Shown here piece by piece: positions 1 through 10,867 of a stretch of 55,254 nt of DNA (position 1 is its first letter; every line of letters starts with the position of its first letter). Origin of the DNA: Frigidibacter sp. RF13. Lineage in GTDB: Bacteria; Pseudomonadota; Alphaproteobacteria; Rhodobacterales; Rhodobacteraceae. The notes under the pieces are model-generated. The model was given only the letters and a program-made list of their open reading frames with translations. It had not been told where the DNA came from and ran no database searches. The stretch lies in assembly GCF_026626305.1 (NCBI RefSeq), contig NZ_JAPNUE010000016.1, positions 1 through 55,254 on the forward strand, in the 5' to 3' direction. Made by a program: the position numbers and the translations under genes.

Positions 1-2694
<2,694 letters not shown>

Positions 2695-2763
2695 CGGTTA
2701 CTCCTTCTCTGAAGCACCCGCCTTGGAACGCCCGCCTCGCGGCACGCCCCCCGGGCCTTGGTC

Positions 2764-2797
2764 CTTAGTTGGGAATGCAATTTCCCGCCCGCAAGGG
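2764..2797 (-). promoter_or_regulatory. Candidate RpoH (heat-shock sigma) promoter of clpB
   Basis: On the minus strand CCCTTG (2797-2792) is followed after 18 bases by CCCAACTA (2773-2766). This fits the pattern CTTG, 17-18 bases, then a C-rich -10 box known for sigma-32-type promoters. The -10 would lie about 70 bases before the clpB start. ClpB is a classic RpoH target, which supports the reading, but the match was made by eye and the -10 half is imperfect. Confidence 0.4.
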
Positions 2798-2868
2798 TTG
2801 GCAGAAAATCCTTTCCGCTTTCACAGTGGGCCAAATGTCGCGCTGAAATCTCGCGGCAGGCGCGCGCC

Positions 2869-3642
2869 CTAGGGTCGGCCCTTAGGCACGACCAGCCGTT
2901 CAGGTCTCAGCGCTTCGGCCGCCTTGAAAAGGCTGAAGGTCTGATTCACGTAGTTGACCGCGCCGCCGATCGCCTCGACATAGTTCTCCAATTCCGGCGT
3001 GCGCTCGACCTCGACCAGCTGCACCGGGCGGTCCGGGCCGTTGGCCTCGAACTGGCAGTAGAAAAGCGGCTCGCCGCGTTTGAGGATGATGTCGCGTTCC
3101 GGCTCGTGCCATTCGAAGGCCCACATCAGGGGCCGCGGCCAGAGGTTGATCGGAAAGCGCCCGCCGAAGATCGTGCCCGGCAGCGGCTCGCGCCGGTAAT
3201 GCGCGAAGGCGCCGAGTTGCGTAACATAGACTGGCTCGTCGGCGATGAACGTATAGGGCAGCACGAGCTGGATCGTCGGCCGGTCGGGATAGCGCCATTC
3301 GGCCTCGTTCACCATCACCAGCACTTCATTCAGCTTCGCGGTGCGGATCGGGCTGGCGTTGCCCGCCCGGTTCACGAAGGCGGGCTTGCCATCCTTGGAC
3401 CGGGCAAAGCCCAGATGCAGGTCGAACGGGCAGGGAAAAACGAAATAGCGGCTTTCCATATGGATGACCGCCGGGCAGCGCGAGGCGGATTTCGCGTGCG
3501 TCTTCGACATGTCGCGCGACTGAAGCCGCTGCGGCGGGTCATAAAGGACCGCGTTCTTGTCGCTCGACCGAAACCAGCCCACAGTGATCGGGCCGGAAGC
3601 CGGGCCAGTTTCGGGCCGCTCATATGAGATGTTGACCTGCAT
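2869..3642 (-). CDS. Conserved-looking protein of unknown function (257 aa)
   Basis: I do not recognise the family. The ATG at 3642 begins MQVNISYERPE and has a GAAAGG-type ribosome site; an open frame extends upstream, but its extra residues look non-coding and run over the 3669 region. The protein is soluble in appearance, with no signal peptide or membrane helix, and is rich in aromatic residues, Pro and Arg (for example FGGRFPINLWPRPLMWAFEW, about residues 158-177). It stands alone between clpB and a small gene on the other strand. Codon use and GC content match the neighbours, so it is probably a real host gene. Confidence 0.75.
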   Translation of the reverse strand: MQVNISYERPETGPASGPITVGWFRSSDKNAVLYDPPQRLQSRDMSKTHAKSASRCPAVIHMESRYFVFPCPFDLHLGFARSKDGKPAFVNRAGNASPIRTAKLNEVLVMVNEAEWRYPDRPTIQLVLPYTFIADEPVYVTQLGAFAHYRREPLPGTIFGGRFPINLWPRPLMWAFEWHEPERDIILKRGEPLFYCQFEANGPDRPVQLVEVERTPELENYVEAIGGAVNYVNQTFSLFKAAEALRPERLVVPKGRP

Positions 3643-3761
3643 TCCGCTGCCCTTTCGCCTTCCGCGCGATGCTAGCCCGCTTAGGCCCCAAGTCAATCCG
3701 TCCACCCTTTCGTAACCTCGATGCGCTTCACTGGCGTGGCCCACCAGAAAGGACGAGTCCG

Positions 3762-4016
3762 ATGCGCATTCTTTCCGCCCGCGCCACCGAAGTGGCCCAT
3801 GACCGGGCCACACAGATGATCGCCGCCACCATCGTGATCCGGATCGAGGTTGGTGAGGCGGCAGCCGAACATCGGGTCCGGGTCGCAGCGCCGGTCATAG
3901 CGCAAGGGGGCGCTCCGCTTAAGGAAAGGCTGGTCGCTGTGGCGAAGCTTACCCTGGCAATGGACGGGCGGACGCCCCGGCCGCCGGAGGCAGAGCTGGT
4001 ACGCCCGGCAGCGTGA
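3762..4016 (+). CDS. Small hypothetical protein (84 aa)
   Basis: The start ATG (MRILSARATEVAH) is preceded by AAAGGA at about 8 bases. The frame stays open upstream to 3669, but only the internal start has a ribosome site. The composition is plausible for a protein: an alternating hydrophobic stretch IAATIVIRIEVGEAAAEHRVRV suggests a small beta-rich fold, and no membrane helix or cysteine is evident. It is divergent from the 2869-3642 gene with about 120 bases between them. Function unknown; it could still be spurious given how often long frames occur in GC-rich DNA. Confidence 0.5.
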   Translation: MRILSARATEVAHDRATQMIAATIVIRIEVGEAAAEHRVRVAAPVIAQGGAPLKERLVAVAKLTLAMDGRTPRPPEAELVRPAA

Positions 4017-4085
4017 GACTCGCCTTCGCACTGCGAGCGCGCCTCGCGGCCCCGACGGGAAACGAAGTGCCCGAGGAGGCGACCG

Positions 4086-4808
4086 TCAGCTCCGGTCAAG
4101 CGCCGCCCGAAGTGCGCGCACGGCCACCGGGTCGGTCATCCGCTGATTGGCGCTTGCAAAACCGAAGGCAAGTTCCGTCGCCGTGGCGGGCGCGGCACAA
4201 CCGCAGGATGCATGCACCTCGCGAACCCCGGTCGCCTCCAGCAGGGCGCGGGCATTTTCAGCCCGGATACCGCCTGCCGCGAGAATGCCGGGGCTCCCCA
4301 CCGCCTGCCGGACGAGCGCGGCGAGCGTCACAGAACCTCGTGCAGCGCTTGTTGCACCGCCCGAAGTGAGAATACGGGCAACGCCAACCGCCCGCGCCGT
4401 TTCCAGCGCGCGCGCCTTGTCTTCCACCAGATCAAAGACCCGGTGCAGCGTCACGGTCAGCCCTTCGGCAGCGCGCGTCAGTAGCTCCATCGCCGCGATA
4501 TCAAGGCCCTCCGGCCCGCCCGCGCCGATCGTGACCCCCGCAAGGCCCGCATCGCGCGCCCGGGCGATGTCGTCGGCGATCAGCTGAAGTTCTGCCCTGT
4601 CATATCCGAACCCTCCCGCACGCGGCCGGATCAGCGCGGTCACCGGCACCCCCGCCCTTCCGGCAAAGGCCATCAACGAGGCAGAGGGTGTGAGCCCGCC
4701 AAGCGCTAGCGCCGCACACAGTTCGATCCGGTCCGCGCCGCCTTCGATCGCCGCTTCGATCCCGGCGGGGGTTTCGACACAGACCTCCAACACCACACGC
4801 GCCGCCAT
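4086..4808 (-). CDS. cutC: CutC family protein
   Basis: 240 residues, close to the usual CutC length. The N terminus LEVCVET and the motif GGADRIELCAAL about twenty residues on are typical of this TIM-barrel family, as are IRPRAGGF and LTSGGA later. CutC was first linked to copper tolerance in E. coli, but the biochemical role is unsettled, so copper homeostasis is family lore rather than something seen here. The start is ATG 4808, which overlaps the stop of the upstream kinase gene as TGATG, so the two are translationally coupled. The pairing with an amino-sugar-type ROK kinase suggests the product may act in carbohydrate metabolism. Confidence 0.85.
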   Translation of the reverse strand: MAARVVLEVCVETPAGIEAAIEGGADRIELCAALALGGLTPSASLMAFAGRAGVPVTALIRPRAGGFGYDRAELQLIADDIARARDAGLAGVTIGAGGPEGLDIAAMELLTRAAEGLTVTLHRVFDLVEDKARALETARAVGVARILTSGGATSAARGSVTLAALVRQAVGSPGILAAGGIRAENARALLEATGVREVHASCGCAAPATATELAFGFASANQRMTDPVAVRALRAALDRS

Positions 4809-5680
4809 CAAATCCCCTCCGCCATATAGCTCGCGCCGATCAGACCGGGCTCCACCTGGTGCAAAGCGGGAACCAATAGCGCCACGTCGGGCGGGGCGAG
4901 CATCCGCGCCCGGACCGCGCGGTCGAGCGCTGCCACAAGGCGCACATCCCGCCCAAGGCCCCCGCCGACCGGCGCGACCGAGGGGCCGATCACATTCATC
5001 ACCATCGCCAGCGGTCCGCTGACCATGTCGAGCCAGAGGTCGACCGTGCGTCCCGCCGCCACCTGTCCCTCGGCCCAGGCCGAAAGAATCGCCCGGCTGT
5101 CCCTACCGCCACCGGTAAGATGGGCGTCCAGCCGCTCCAGCCCGCGCGCGCCCGCGACCGTGTCTGCGCACCCGGACAGGCCGCAACCGCAGGGCCAGGC
5201 AGGCACATCCGTCCGCCCCATCACCGGCCCGTGACCCCATTCGCCCGCAACCCCGCGCGCGCCGCGATGCAATCGGCCGCCGATCACCAGTCCGCCGCCA
5301 GCCCCGGTACCGAGGATCACGCCGAAGACCACTTCATGTCCAATCCCTGCGCCGCTTCGTGCCTCTGCGAGCGTGAAGCAGTCGGCGTCGTTGGCGATCA
5401 GAACCCGACACCCTAACGCTCGTCCCAGATCACTCGCCAACAGGCGTCCATCCAGACAAGGGATATTGGCGATCCGCGCCTTGCCCGTCAGCGGGTCGAC
5501 GATCCCGGCAATCGACAGATGAACCCGGTCCGCGCCCCTCGCCGCTTCCCGCAGGACCCCGGCGAAAACCTCAAAATCCGTCCCCGGCGTCGGCCAGAAC
5601 CGCACCGGGCCAAGCGCGCCAGGCGCGCGCACCTCTGCCGCGCGGATCTGCGTACCGCCGATATCGAACGCGACGATCAT
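4808..5680 (-). CDS. nagK: ROK-family sugar kinase, probably N-acetylglucosamine kinase
   Basis: 290 residues. The phosphate-binding motif DIGGT is at 6-10. The ROK catalytic region NDADCF is at 97-102, where an Asp acts as base. The zinc site is present as His150 (GEWGHGP) and the CxCGxxGC motif at 164-171. These place it among the N-acetylglucosamine/N-acetylmannosamine kinases, which feed amino sugars from peptidoglycan or chitin into metabolism; the exact substrate cannot be fixed from sequence. The start ATG has GGAGG upstream. It leads a two-gene operon with cutC, divergent from pyrF. Confidence 0.85.
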   Translation of the reverse strand: MIVAFDIGGTQIRAAEVRAPGALGPVRFWPTPGTDFEVFAGVLREAARGADRVHLSIAGIVDPLTGKARIANIPCLDGRLLASDLGRALGCRVLIANDADCFTLAEARSGAGIGHEVVFGVILGTGAGGGLVIGGRLHRGARGVAGEWGHGPVMGRTDVPAWPCGCGLSGCADTVAGARGLERLDAHLTGGGRDSRAILSAWAEGQVAAGRTVDLWLDMVSGPLAMVMNVIGPSVAPVGGGLGRDVRLVAALDRAVRARMLAPPDVALLVPALHQVEPGLIGASYMAEGI

Positions 5681-5784
5681 CTCTGACCCTCCGCCCCCTG
5701 CTTAGCAAGGCCGAGCGCAGGCCTCCAGCCTTGACAGCTAACCGCACCCGGCCCATGAGGGCGCCGATAGGAGCGGAGGGTGAG

Positions 5785-6510
5785 ATGACTGAAGCCGATA
5801 ATCGCCTCATCGTGGCGCTTGATGTGCCGAACGCGCTGGCTGGTCTGCAACTGGCGCAAGAGATCGGCCCGGCTGTCAGCTTCTACAAGATCGGGCTCGG
5901 CATGCTGACCGGCGGCGGGCTGGCGCTTGCGAGCGAGCTGAAGACCGAGCACGGCAAGCGCATCTTCCTCGACATGAAGCTTTTCGACATCGGCGCCACG
6001 GTCGAGGCGGCAGTGCGCGGGCTCGCTCAATTCGATCTCGATTTCCTCACCGTCCATGGCGATCCCCATGTGGTCAGGGCGGCGAAGGAAGGCGCGGGCG
6101 GCAAGGATCTGAAAATCCTCGCCGTCACCATCCTCACCTCACTCGACCGCGCCGACCTTGATGCCTCGCTCATTGTGCCGGGCGCCGTGCCCGACATCGT
6201 CACCGACCGTGCCGCGCGCGCCCTCGCGGCCGGGGCCGACGGCGTGATCTGCAGCCCGCAGGAAGCAGCGCGCATCCGCGTCCTGCCGGAAGCGGCGGGC
6301 AGACTGATTGTCACGCCGGGCGTTCGGCCCGCAGGTGCGGCACTTGGCGATCAGAAGCGCGTCGCTACCCCGGCAGAGGCGATCGCAGACGGCGCCGATC
6401 ACGTGGTGGTCGGCCGCCCGATCTGGGCCGCGTCCGACCCGCGCCGCGCGGCGCAGGCGATCCTGGCCGAACTTGCCTCGCCCCAGGCAAGGCGCCCCAA
6501 CCGCCCGTAA
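5785..6510 (+). CDS. pyrF: Orotidine 5'-phosphate decarboxylase
   Basis: 241 residues, typical. The enzyme makes UMP from OMP, the last step of de novo pyrimidine synthesis. The catalytic array is complete: Lys35 (YKIG) and the DMKLFDIG motif with Asp63, Lys65 and Asp68. The phosphate loop VTPGVRP lies near 191-197. An earlier in-frame ATG at 5731 exists, but GGAGCGGAGGGTGAG immediately before 5785 and the family N terminus favour 5785. It converges with the SelW-like gene, whose stop is 7 bases away. Confidence 0.96.
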   Translation: MTEADNRLIVALDVPNALAGLQLAQEIGPAVSFYKIGLGMLTGGGLALASELKTEHGKRIFLDMKLFDIGATVEAAVRGLAQFDLDFLTVHGDPHVVRAAKEGAGGKDLKILAVTILTSLDRADLDASLIVPGAVPDIVTDRAARALAAGADGVICSPQEAARIRVLPEAAGRLIVTPGVRPAGAALGDQKRVATPAEAIADGADHVVVGRPIWAASDPRRAAQAILAELASPQARRPNRP

Positions 6511-6517
6511 GCGCCGC

Positions 6518-6814
6518 TTAACGGTCCAGATGACCGAGATCGCGGTCCGGCGCGATCCGATCGCGTACCCTCTGTTTCAGCACCTTCACGTCGGGAAAGC
6601 CGCCATCGCGCTTGCGCTCCCACAGAAGATCGCCGTTGAGCCAAATCTCGAAGATGCCGCCGGTGCCGGGGATCAGCGTCACGCCGCCCAGATCGGTGCC
6701 GAAGGTCGACAGAAGCTCCTGCGCCATCCAGCCAGACCTCAGAAGCCAGTTGCACTGGGTGCAATAGCGGATCTCCACCCTCGGCCGCGTTTCCGTACCT
6801 TCTGCTTCGCCCAT
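6518..6814 (-). CDS. SelT/SelW/SelH-family (Rdx) thioredoxin-fold protein
   Basis: 98 residues, the normal size for bacterial SelW-like proteins. The redox motif is YCTQCNW with Cys18 and Cys21, so this is the cysteine form (CxxC) rather than the selenocysteine form (CxxU). The distal GTGGIFEIWLNGDLLWERK segment is also characteristic. Members are presumed oxidoreductases of unknown partner. The start ATG (MGEAEG) follows GGGAGG on the minus strand. It is monocistronic and convergent with pyrF. Confidence 0.88.
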   Translation of the reverse strand: MGEAEGTETRPRVEIRYCTQCNWLLRSGWMAQELLSTFGTDLGGVTLIPGTGGIFEIWLNGDLLWERKRDGGFPDVKVLKQRVRDRIAPDRDLGHLDR

Positions 6815-7272
6815 CGCTTACCTCCCGGCCGGTTGGCCTGCCGTTGCCAGTCCAGCTGGCGCACGAAAACTGTTCACGCATTCCCACATAATCCCGTCGT
6901 TCCTGTGGGAATTCTGCAAAGAAATTGCCGCCAGTCGCGCGCCCATGCTAGGCGAGTCGCAGCAATAGGCGGGTGGAGTCTGTTCATGCAACGGCTAATG
7001 ACGCTTAGATCGACTTCCTTGGCGTGGCCGCGAAGGTCGCAGGTCTGCGCACGCCCGCGCGCGCCACTACCCCGTTCCGGAACTCTTCGGCGGTCAGAAA
7101 GCTCAGGCCATGGAGATCGTCTGCCAAAGCCCGATCCGAACCTTAGGGTCGGCAAGCAGAGAAGTTCACCAATCGCGCCGGAAATGGTAGAGTTTGCCAG
7201 TTGAGTTGGAGTCGTTTCTTTCCCAGGCCGAGGGCGACAAGGCCCTTGCCGCAATTGAGGATGTTACCTGCA
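6815..7272. other. Gene-free stretch of 458 bases
   Basis: No convincing gene is visible on either strand; open frames crossing it have unlikely composition and no ribosome site. It holds the leader of the SelW-like gene on the left, a perfect inverted repeat at 6880-6912, and presumably the promoter of the small membrane protein at 7273 on the right. The right half is less GC-rich than the coding DNA around it. No RNA gene signature was recognised. Confidence 0.6.
6880..6912. repeat. Perfect 9-bp inverted repeat, possible operator or RNA hairpin
   Basis: ATTCCCACA (6880-6888) and TGTGGGAAT (6904-6912) are exact inverted copies separated by 15 bases. The same interval also contains CCC and GGG cores spaced like a tandem TGGGA-type array. 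The site is about 66 bases upstream of the SelW-like start and 360 bases upstream of the 7273 gene, so it might serve either. No regulator is identified. Confidence 0.5.
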
Positions 7273-7524
7273 ATGAATAGATCCCTGATGTCACTTGGCC
7301 TCGCTGCCGTCTTTCTGGCGCTGCAGCCGGGCATCGCGTTTGCCTATATCGGCCCCGGCGTCGGCGCGGGCGCCATCGGTGCGGTGATCGGCGTCATCGG
7401 CGCTATCTTCCTCGCGATCTTCGCCGTGCTCTGGTATCCGATCAAGCGGATGATGAAAGGCAAGAAGAAGCCGGGCGCCGCCAAGACCGCCGCACGTACC
7501 ACCGACAGTTCCGCAGCCGAGTGA
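7273..7524 (+). CDS. Small secreted/membrane protein with a YIGPG motif (83 aa)
   Basis: The first 24 residues form a clear signal peptide ending AFA, followed at once by YIGPGVGAG, a glycine-rich hydrophobic helix (about 32-54) and a basic end, WYPIKRMMKGKKK. The mature product is thus a single-helix inner-membrane protein with a short periplasmic N terminus and a basic cytoplasmic tail. Similar small YIGPG proteins are, as I recall, found beside phosphodiesterase- or sulfotransferase-like genes in other bacteria, but I know of no function. GAGGA lies 10 bases before the ATG. The stop overlaps the sulfotransferase start (TGATG), so the two are co-translated. Confidence 0.8.
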   Translation: MNRSLMSLGLAAVFLALQPGIAFAYIGPGVGAGAIGAVIGVIGAIFLAIFAVLWYPIKRMMKGKKKPGAAKTAARTTDSSAAE

Positions 7525-8936
7525 TGCTTTTCTGGGGGCTCGTGACGATCGCGGCGATACTCGCCAGCGAGGCTTTCCTGCGTCTGCCGGTGCTCGGCCG
7601 GATCGCCGAGGTATCGGCGACGGCGCAGAAAGTCGGACGGGTGCTGAAATCCGGGCGCATTTCCGATCACTGGAAGGAACGGATCCTGCCCGCCTATGCG
7701 CTGCGCATCGGCGTCGGGTCGGTCAGCTTCTTTCTATTGCTCTGTCTTGCACTTCTGCCGGTTGCGCTCCTCGGGCTGCTCTATCCGCCCGGTCTTACCG
7801 CCTGGATGACGGCCCTGCTGGGACCTATGGCCATTCTCGTGTTGTGCGTCGTTTCGCTCGGCTATCTCTGGCTGAGGACGCGCGGCGCGTCGGCGCACAA
7901 GGCGGCGGGCAGCGCCTCGGACTATTCCGCGCTTGATCGCATGCTCCACCGGCTCGCGCTTGGCTCGCCGATGGTGGGCGAAATGGCGATGGATATCGAA
8001 AAGGGCCTCTTTCTGAAATCCGCGCCGGAGGACAACGGGCGCCACGTGTTCGTCACCGGCCTTGCCCGTGCGGGTACCACGATCCTGATGCGCGAGATCC
8101 ATGCGACCGGCCAGTTCGGCTCGCTCACCTATGCCGACATGCCTTTCGTGCTGGCGCCGAACCTCTGGGCGAAACTCTCGTCGAAGGGCGCCAAGGCAGG
8201 CGCGCGGGCAGAGCGCGCCCATGGCGACGGGATCGAGGTGGATACCCAAAGCCCCGAGGCGCTTGACGAGGTCTATTGGAAGATGTCCGACGGCGGCGCC
8301 TATATCGGCGAAGACGGGCTGCGCCCGCATGCGCCCGACACGGATGTGGTCGCGGGCTATCGCGATCTGATCCGGCTGGTGCTGCGCAAGACCGGCAAGA
8401 GGCGCTATGTCTCGAAAAACAACAACAATATCCTGCGTATCGCGACTCTGGCCGAAGCGATGCCTGAGGCGCAGATCCTCGTGCCGCTGCGCGAGCCGCT
8501 GGCCCATGCCGCAAGCCTGCTGAACCAGCACGAACGCTTCACCGACAGAGATCCGTTCGTGCGCGACTACATGACCTGGCTCGGCCATCACGAGTTCGGC
8601 GCGACGCATAGGCCCTTCCTCTTTGACGGGCGCCCGTCGGGCGATCCGGCGACGCTCGACTACTGGCTGCGGGTCTGGGTCGCCGCCTATCGCGCACTCG
8701 ATGCTGCCGAAGCGGCGCACGAGAATATCGCTTTCGTCCCGTATGAGGCACTGAGCGCAGATCCCGCCGTCTGGCAGGCCGTCGCCCGCCGGATCGGGCT
8801 GGAACCACGCCCGGCGGGCGAGCTGAAGGTGGTCCGTGACAAGGCGCCGGGGGCCCATGATGCCGCCCTCGCGGCTGAGGCGGCGGCGCTGCATGCACGG
8901 CTAAAGGCGCGGGGGCTTGCCAAGCTCGGGCTTTGA
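7524..8936 (+). CDS. Membrane-anchored sulfotransferase-family protein
   Basis: 470 residues. The N-terminal third is membrane-embedded, with hydrophobic segments near 2-19, 63-88 and 96-118. The cytoplasmic part starts with VTGLARAGTTIL (about 178-189), matching the 5'-phosphosulfate loop of PAPS-dependent sulfotransferases, and LVPLREPLAHAASL later resembles the 3'-phosphate-binding Arg/Ser region. The natural acceptor is unknown; a surface glycan or lipid would suit the location. The start is ATG 7524 in a TGATG overlap with the YIGPG gene; a GTG three bases earlier is possible. The tight coupling suggests both proteins work together. Confidence 0.78.
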   Translation: MLFWGLVTIAAILASEAFLRLPVLGRIAEVSATAQKVGRVLKSGRISDHWKERILPAYALRIGVGSVSFFLLLCLALLPVALLGLLYPPGLTAWMTALLGPMAILVLCVVSLGYLWLRTRGASAHKAAGSASDYSALDRMLHRLALGSPMVGEMAMDIEKGLFLKSAPEDNGRHVFVTGLARAGTTILMREIHATGQFGSLTYADMPFVLAPNLWAKLSSKGAKAGARAERAHGDGIEVDTQSPEALDEVYWKMSDGGAYIGEDGLRPHAPDTDVVAGYRDLIRLVLRKTGKRRYVSKNNNNILRIATLAEAMPEAQILVPLREPLAHAASLLNQHERFTDRDPFVRDYMTWLGHHEFGATHRPFLFDGRPSGDPATLDYWLRVWVAAYRALDAAEAAHENIAFVPYEALSADPAVWQAVARRIGLEPRPAGELKVVRDKAPGAHDAALAAEAAALHARLKARGLAKLGL

Positions 8937-8950
8937 ACGTCAGGCGGGCC

Positions 8951-8986
8951 TCAGCGAAGAGAGCACGCAGGGCTCGATGAGCGGCC
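8951..8986. repeat. Two-part repeat, copy 1
   Basis: TCAGCGAAGAG (8951-8961) and CGATGAGCGGCC (8975-8986), separated by 13 bases, recur in the same order at 26644-26678 with 12 bases between. Here the element sits between the sulfotransferase stop and the ade start. Only two copies were found by eye. Confidence 0.5.
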
Positions 8987-9001
8987 ATTTTCAGGAAATT
9001 C

Positions 9002-10867
9002 ATGGAAAAGCTGCGGAGGGCCTCCTCTTGCAAGCCACCGGGCCTTCTGCCAAATTCTGGCATGAAAACGCAAAATCCCCCTATTCTCTCCTGGGCCGAT
9101 GTGGCCCCCCGCCTGGTCGCGGTTGCGGCCGGCCGCGCCCCCGCCGATCTGGTGATCCGGAACGGTAGCTGGGTGAACGTCCACACCCGCGAGATCCTGC
9201 CCGGCCATGACGTGGCGATTGCCGAGGGCCGCTTCGCCGCCATCGCGCCCGATCTGTCCTATGCGATCGGCCCCGACACCGAGGTGATCGACGCCCAGGG
9301 CCGCTATATGGTTCCGGGCCTTCTGGACGGTCACATGCATGTGGAATCGGGTATGCTGACCCCCGCCGAATTCGCTGCCGCCGTCATCCCGCACGGCACG
9401 ACGACCATGTTCGCCGATCCGCATGAGATCGCCAATGTACTGGGGATCGAGGGCGTCAGGATGATGCATGACGAGGCGCTTATGCAGCCTGTGAACATGT
9501 TCATGCAGATGCCATCCTGCGCGCCGTCTGCTCCGGGGCTGGAAACGACGCCCTACGAGATCGGGCCGGACGAGGTGACCGAGGCGATGGGCTGGCCCGG
9601 GATCATCGGCCTCGGCGAGATGATGAACTTCCCCGGCGTCAGCGCGGGTAGCCAGCAGATGCTGGCCGAGATTGCCGCGACCCAGCGGGCGGGCAAGACC
9701 GTGGGCGGGCATTATGCCAGCCCCGACCTGGGGCCGAATTTCCTTGCCTATGTCGCGGGCGGACCAGCTGACGACCATGAGGGAACGACCGAGATGGACC
9801 CGGTCGTGCGTGCCCGGCAGGGGATGCGGGCGATGATGCGGCATGGCTCGGCCTGGTTCGACGTCGACCGCCAGATCACGGCGGTGACGGAGAAGGGGCT
9901 GGACCCGCGGAACTTCATCCTGTGCACCGACGATTGCCATCCGGGCACGCTGGTCGAGGAAGGCCATATGGACCGCGCTTATCGCCGCGCGGTCGAGAAA
10001 GGTTGCGATCCGCTGATCGCGCTGCAGATGGCCACGATCAACACTGCGACGCATTTCGGGCTGGAACGCGAACTGGGGTCGATCACCCCGGGCCGCCGGG
10101 CGGATATGATCCTGACCTCCGACCTGAAGATGCTGCCCTGCGAGCTTGTCATCGCGCGCGGCCGAAAGGTGGCCGAGAATGGTCGCATGACCGTTACCTG
10201 CCCGCACTACGACTGGCCAGCGCATGCGAAGGACACGGTCAGGATGGGGCGCGAAAAGGTGGCGGACGATTTCGTGATCCCGGCGCCGAAGGGCGCGGCC
10301 GAGGTCAGCGCCCGGGTGATCGGTATTGTCGAGAACCAGGCGCCTACACGCGCGCTGACCCGGACGCTGGCCGTCAAGGACGGGATCGTCGAGCCGGACG
10401 AGCGTCAGGACGTGGCCCAGTGCGCGGTAATCGAGCGTCACCTCGGCTCGGGCCGGATGGTGAATGGGTTCGTGAACGGCTTCCGCTACAAGGGCCGGAT
10501 GGCCATGGCCTCGACCGTTGCCCATGACGCGCATCAGATCATCGTCGTGGGCACCGACCGCGATATGATGGCGAAGGCTGCGAACAGTATCGCCAGGATG
10601 GGCGGAGGCTTCAGCCTGTGGAAAGACGGGAAGGAGATCGCCGACATTCCGTTGCCCGTTGCCGGGCTGATGTCGGACGCGCCGGCGGGCGAGATGGCCA
10701 AGAAAGCCTCGAATCTGGTCGCCCGCATGCGCGATTGCGGTTGCGATCTGAACAATGCCTCGATCCAGCATTCCTTCCTCGCCCTCGTCGTCATCCCAGA
10801 GCTTCGGATATCCGACCTTGGCCTTGTCGATGTGACCCGTTTCCAGTTCACGGAGCTTTTCGAATGA
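9002..10867 (+). CDS. ade: Adenine deaminase
   Basis: Converts adenine to hypoxanthine and ammonia in purine salvage. The amidohydrolase metal motif DGHMHVESGM (His111 and His113 from this start) and FADPHEIANV, CTDDCHPG and the C-terminal IQHSFLAL block identify the Ade family; 621 residues against about 600 usual. The ATG at 9002 has AGGAAA at ideal spacing, but its first 20 residues look unlike the family; an in-frame ATG at 9062 (MKTQNPP) gives a more typical N terminus without a good ribosome site. The true start is undecided. The stop overlaps amn by ATGA. Confidence 0.93.
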   Translation: MEKLRRASSCKPPGLLPNSGMKTQNPPILSWADVAPRLVAVAAGRAPADLVIRNGSWVNVHTREILPGHDVAIAEGRFAAIAPDLSYAIGPDTEVIDAQGRYMVPGLLDGHMHVESGMLTPAEFAAAVIPHGTTTMFADPHEIANVLGIEGVRMMHDEALMQPVNMFMQMPSCAPSAPGLETTPYEIGPDEVTEAMGWPGIIGLGEMMNFPGVSAGSQQMLAEIAATQRAGKTVGGHYASPDLGPNFLAYVAGGPADDHEGTTEMDPVVRARQGMRAMMRHGSAWFDVDRQITAVTEKGLDPRNFILCTDDCHPGTLVEEGHMDRAYRRAVEKGCDPLIALQMATINTATHFGLERELGSITPGRRADMILTSDLKMLPCELVIARGRKVAENGRMTVTCPHYDWPAHAKDTVRMGREKVADDFVIPAPKGAAEVSARVIGIVENQAPTRALTRTLAVKDGIVEPDERQDVAQCAVIERHLGSGRMVNGFVNGFRYKGRMAMASTVAHDAHQIIVVGTDRDMMAKAANSIARMGGGFSLWKDGKEIADIPLPVAGLMSDAPAGEMAKKASNLVARMRDCGCDLNNASIQHSFLALVVIPELRISDLGLVDVTRFQFTELFE

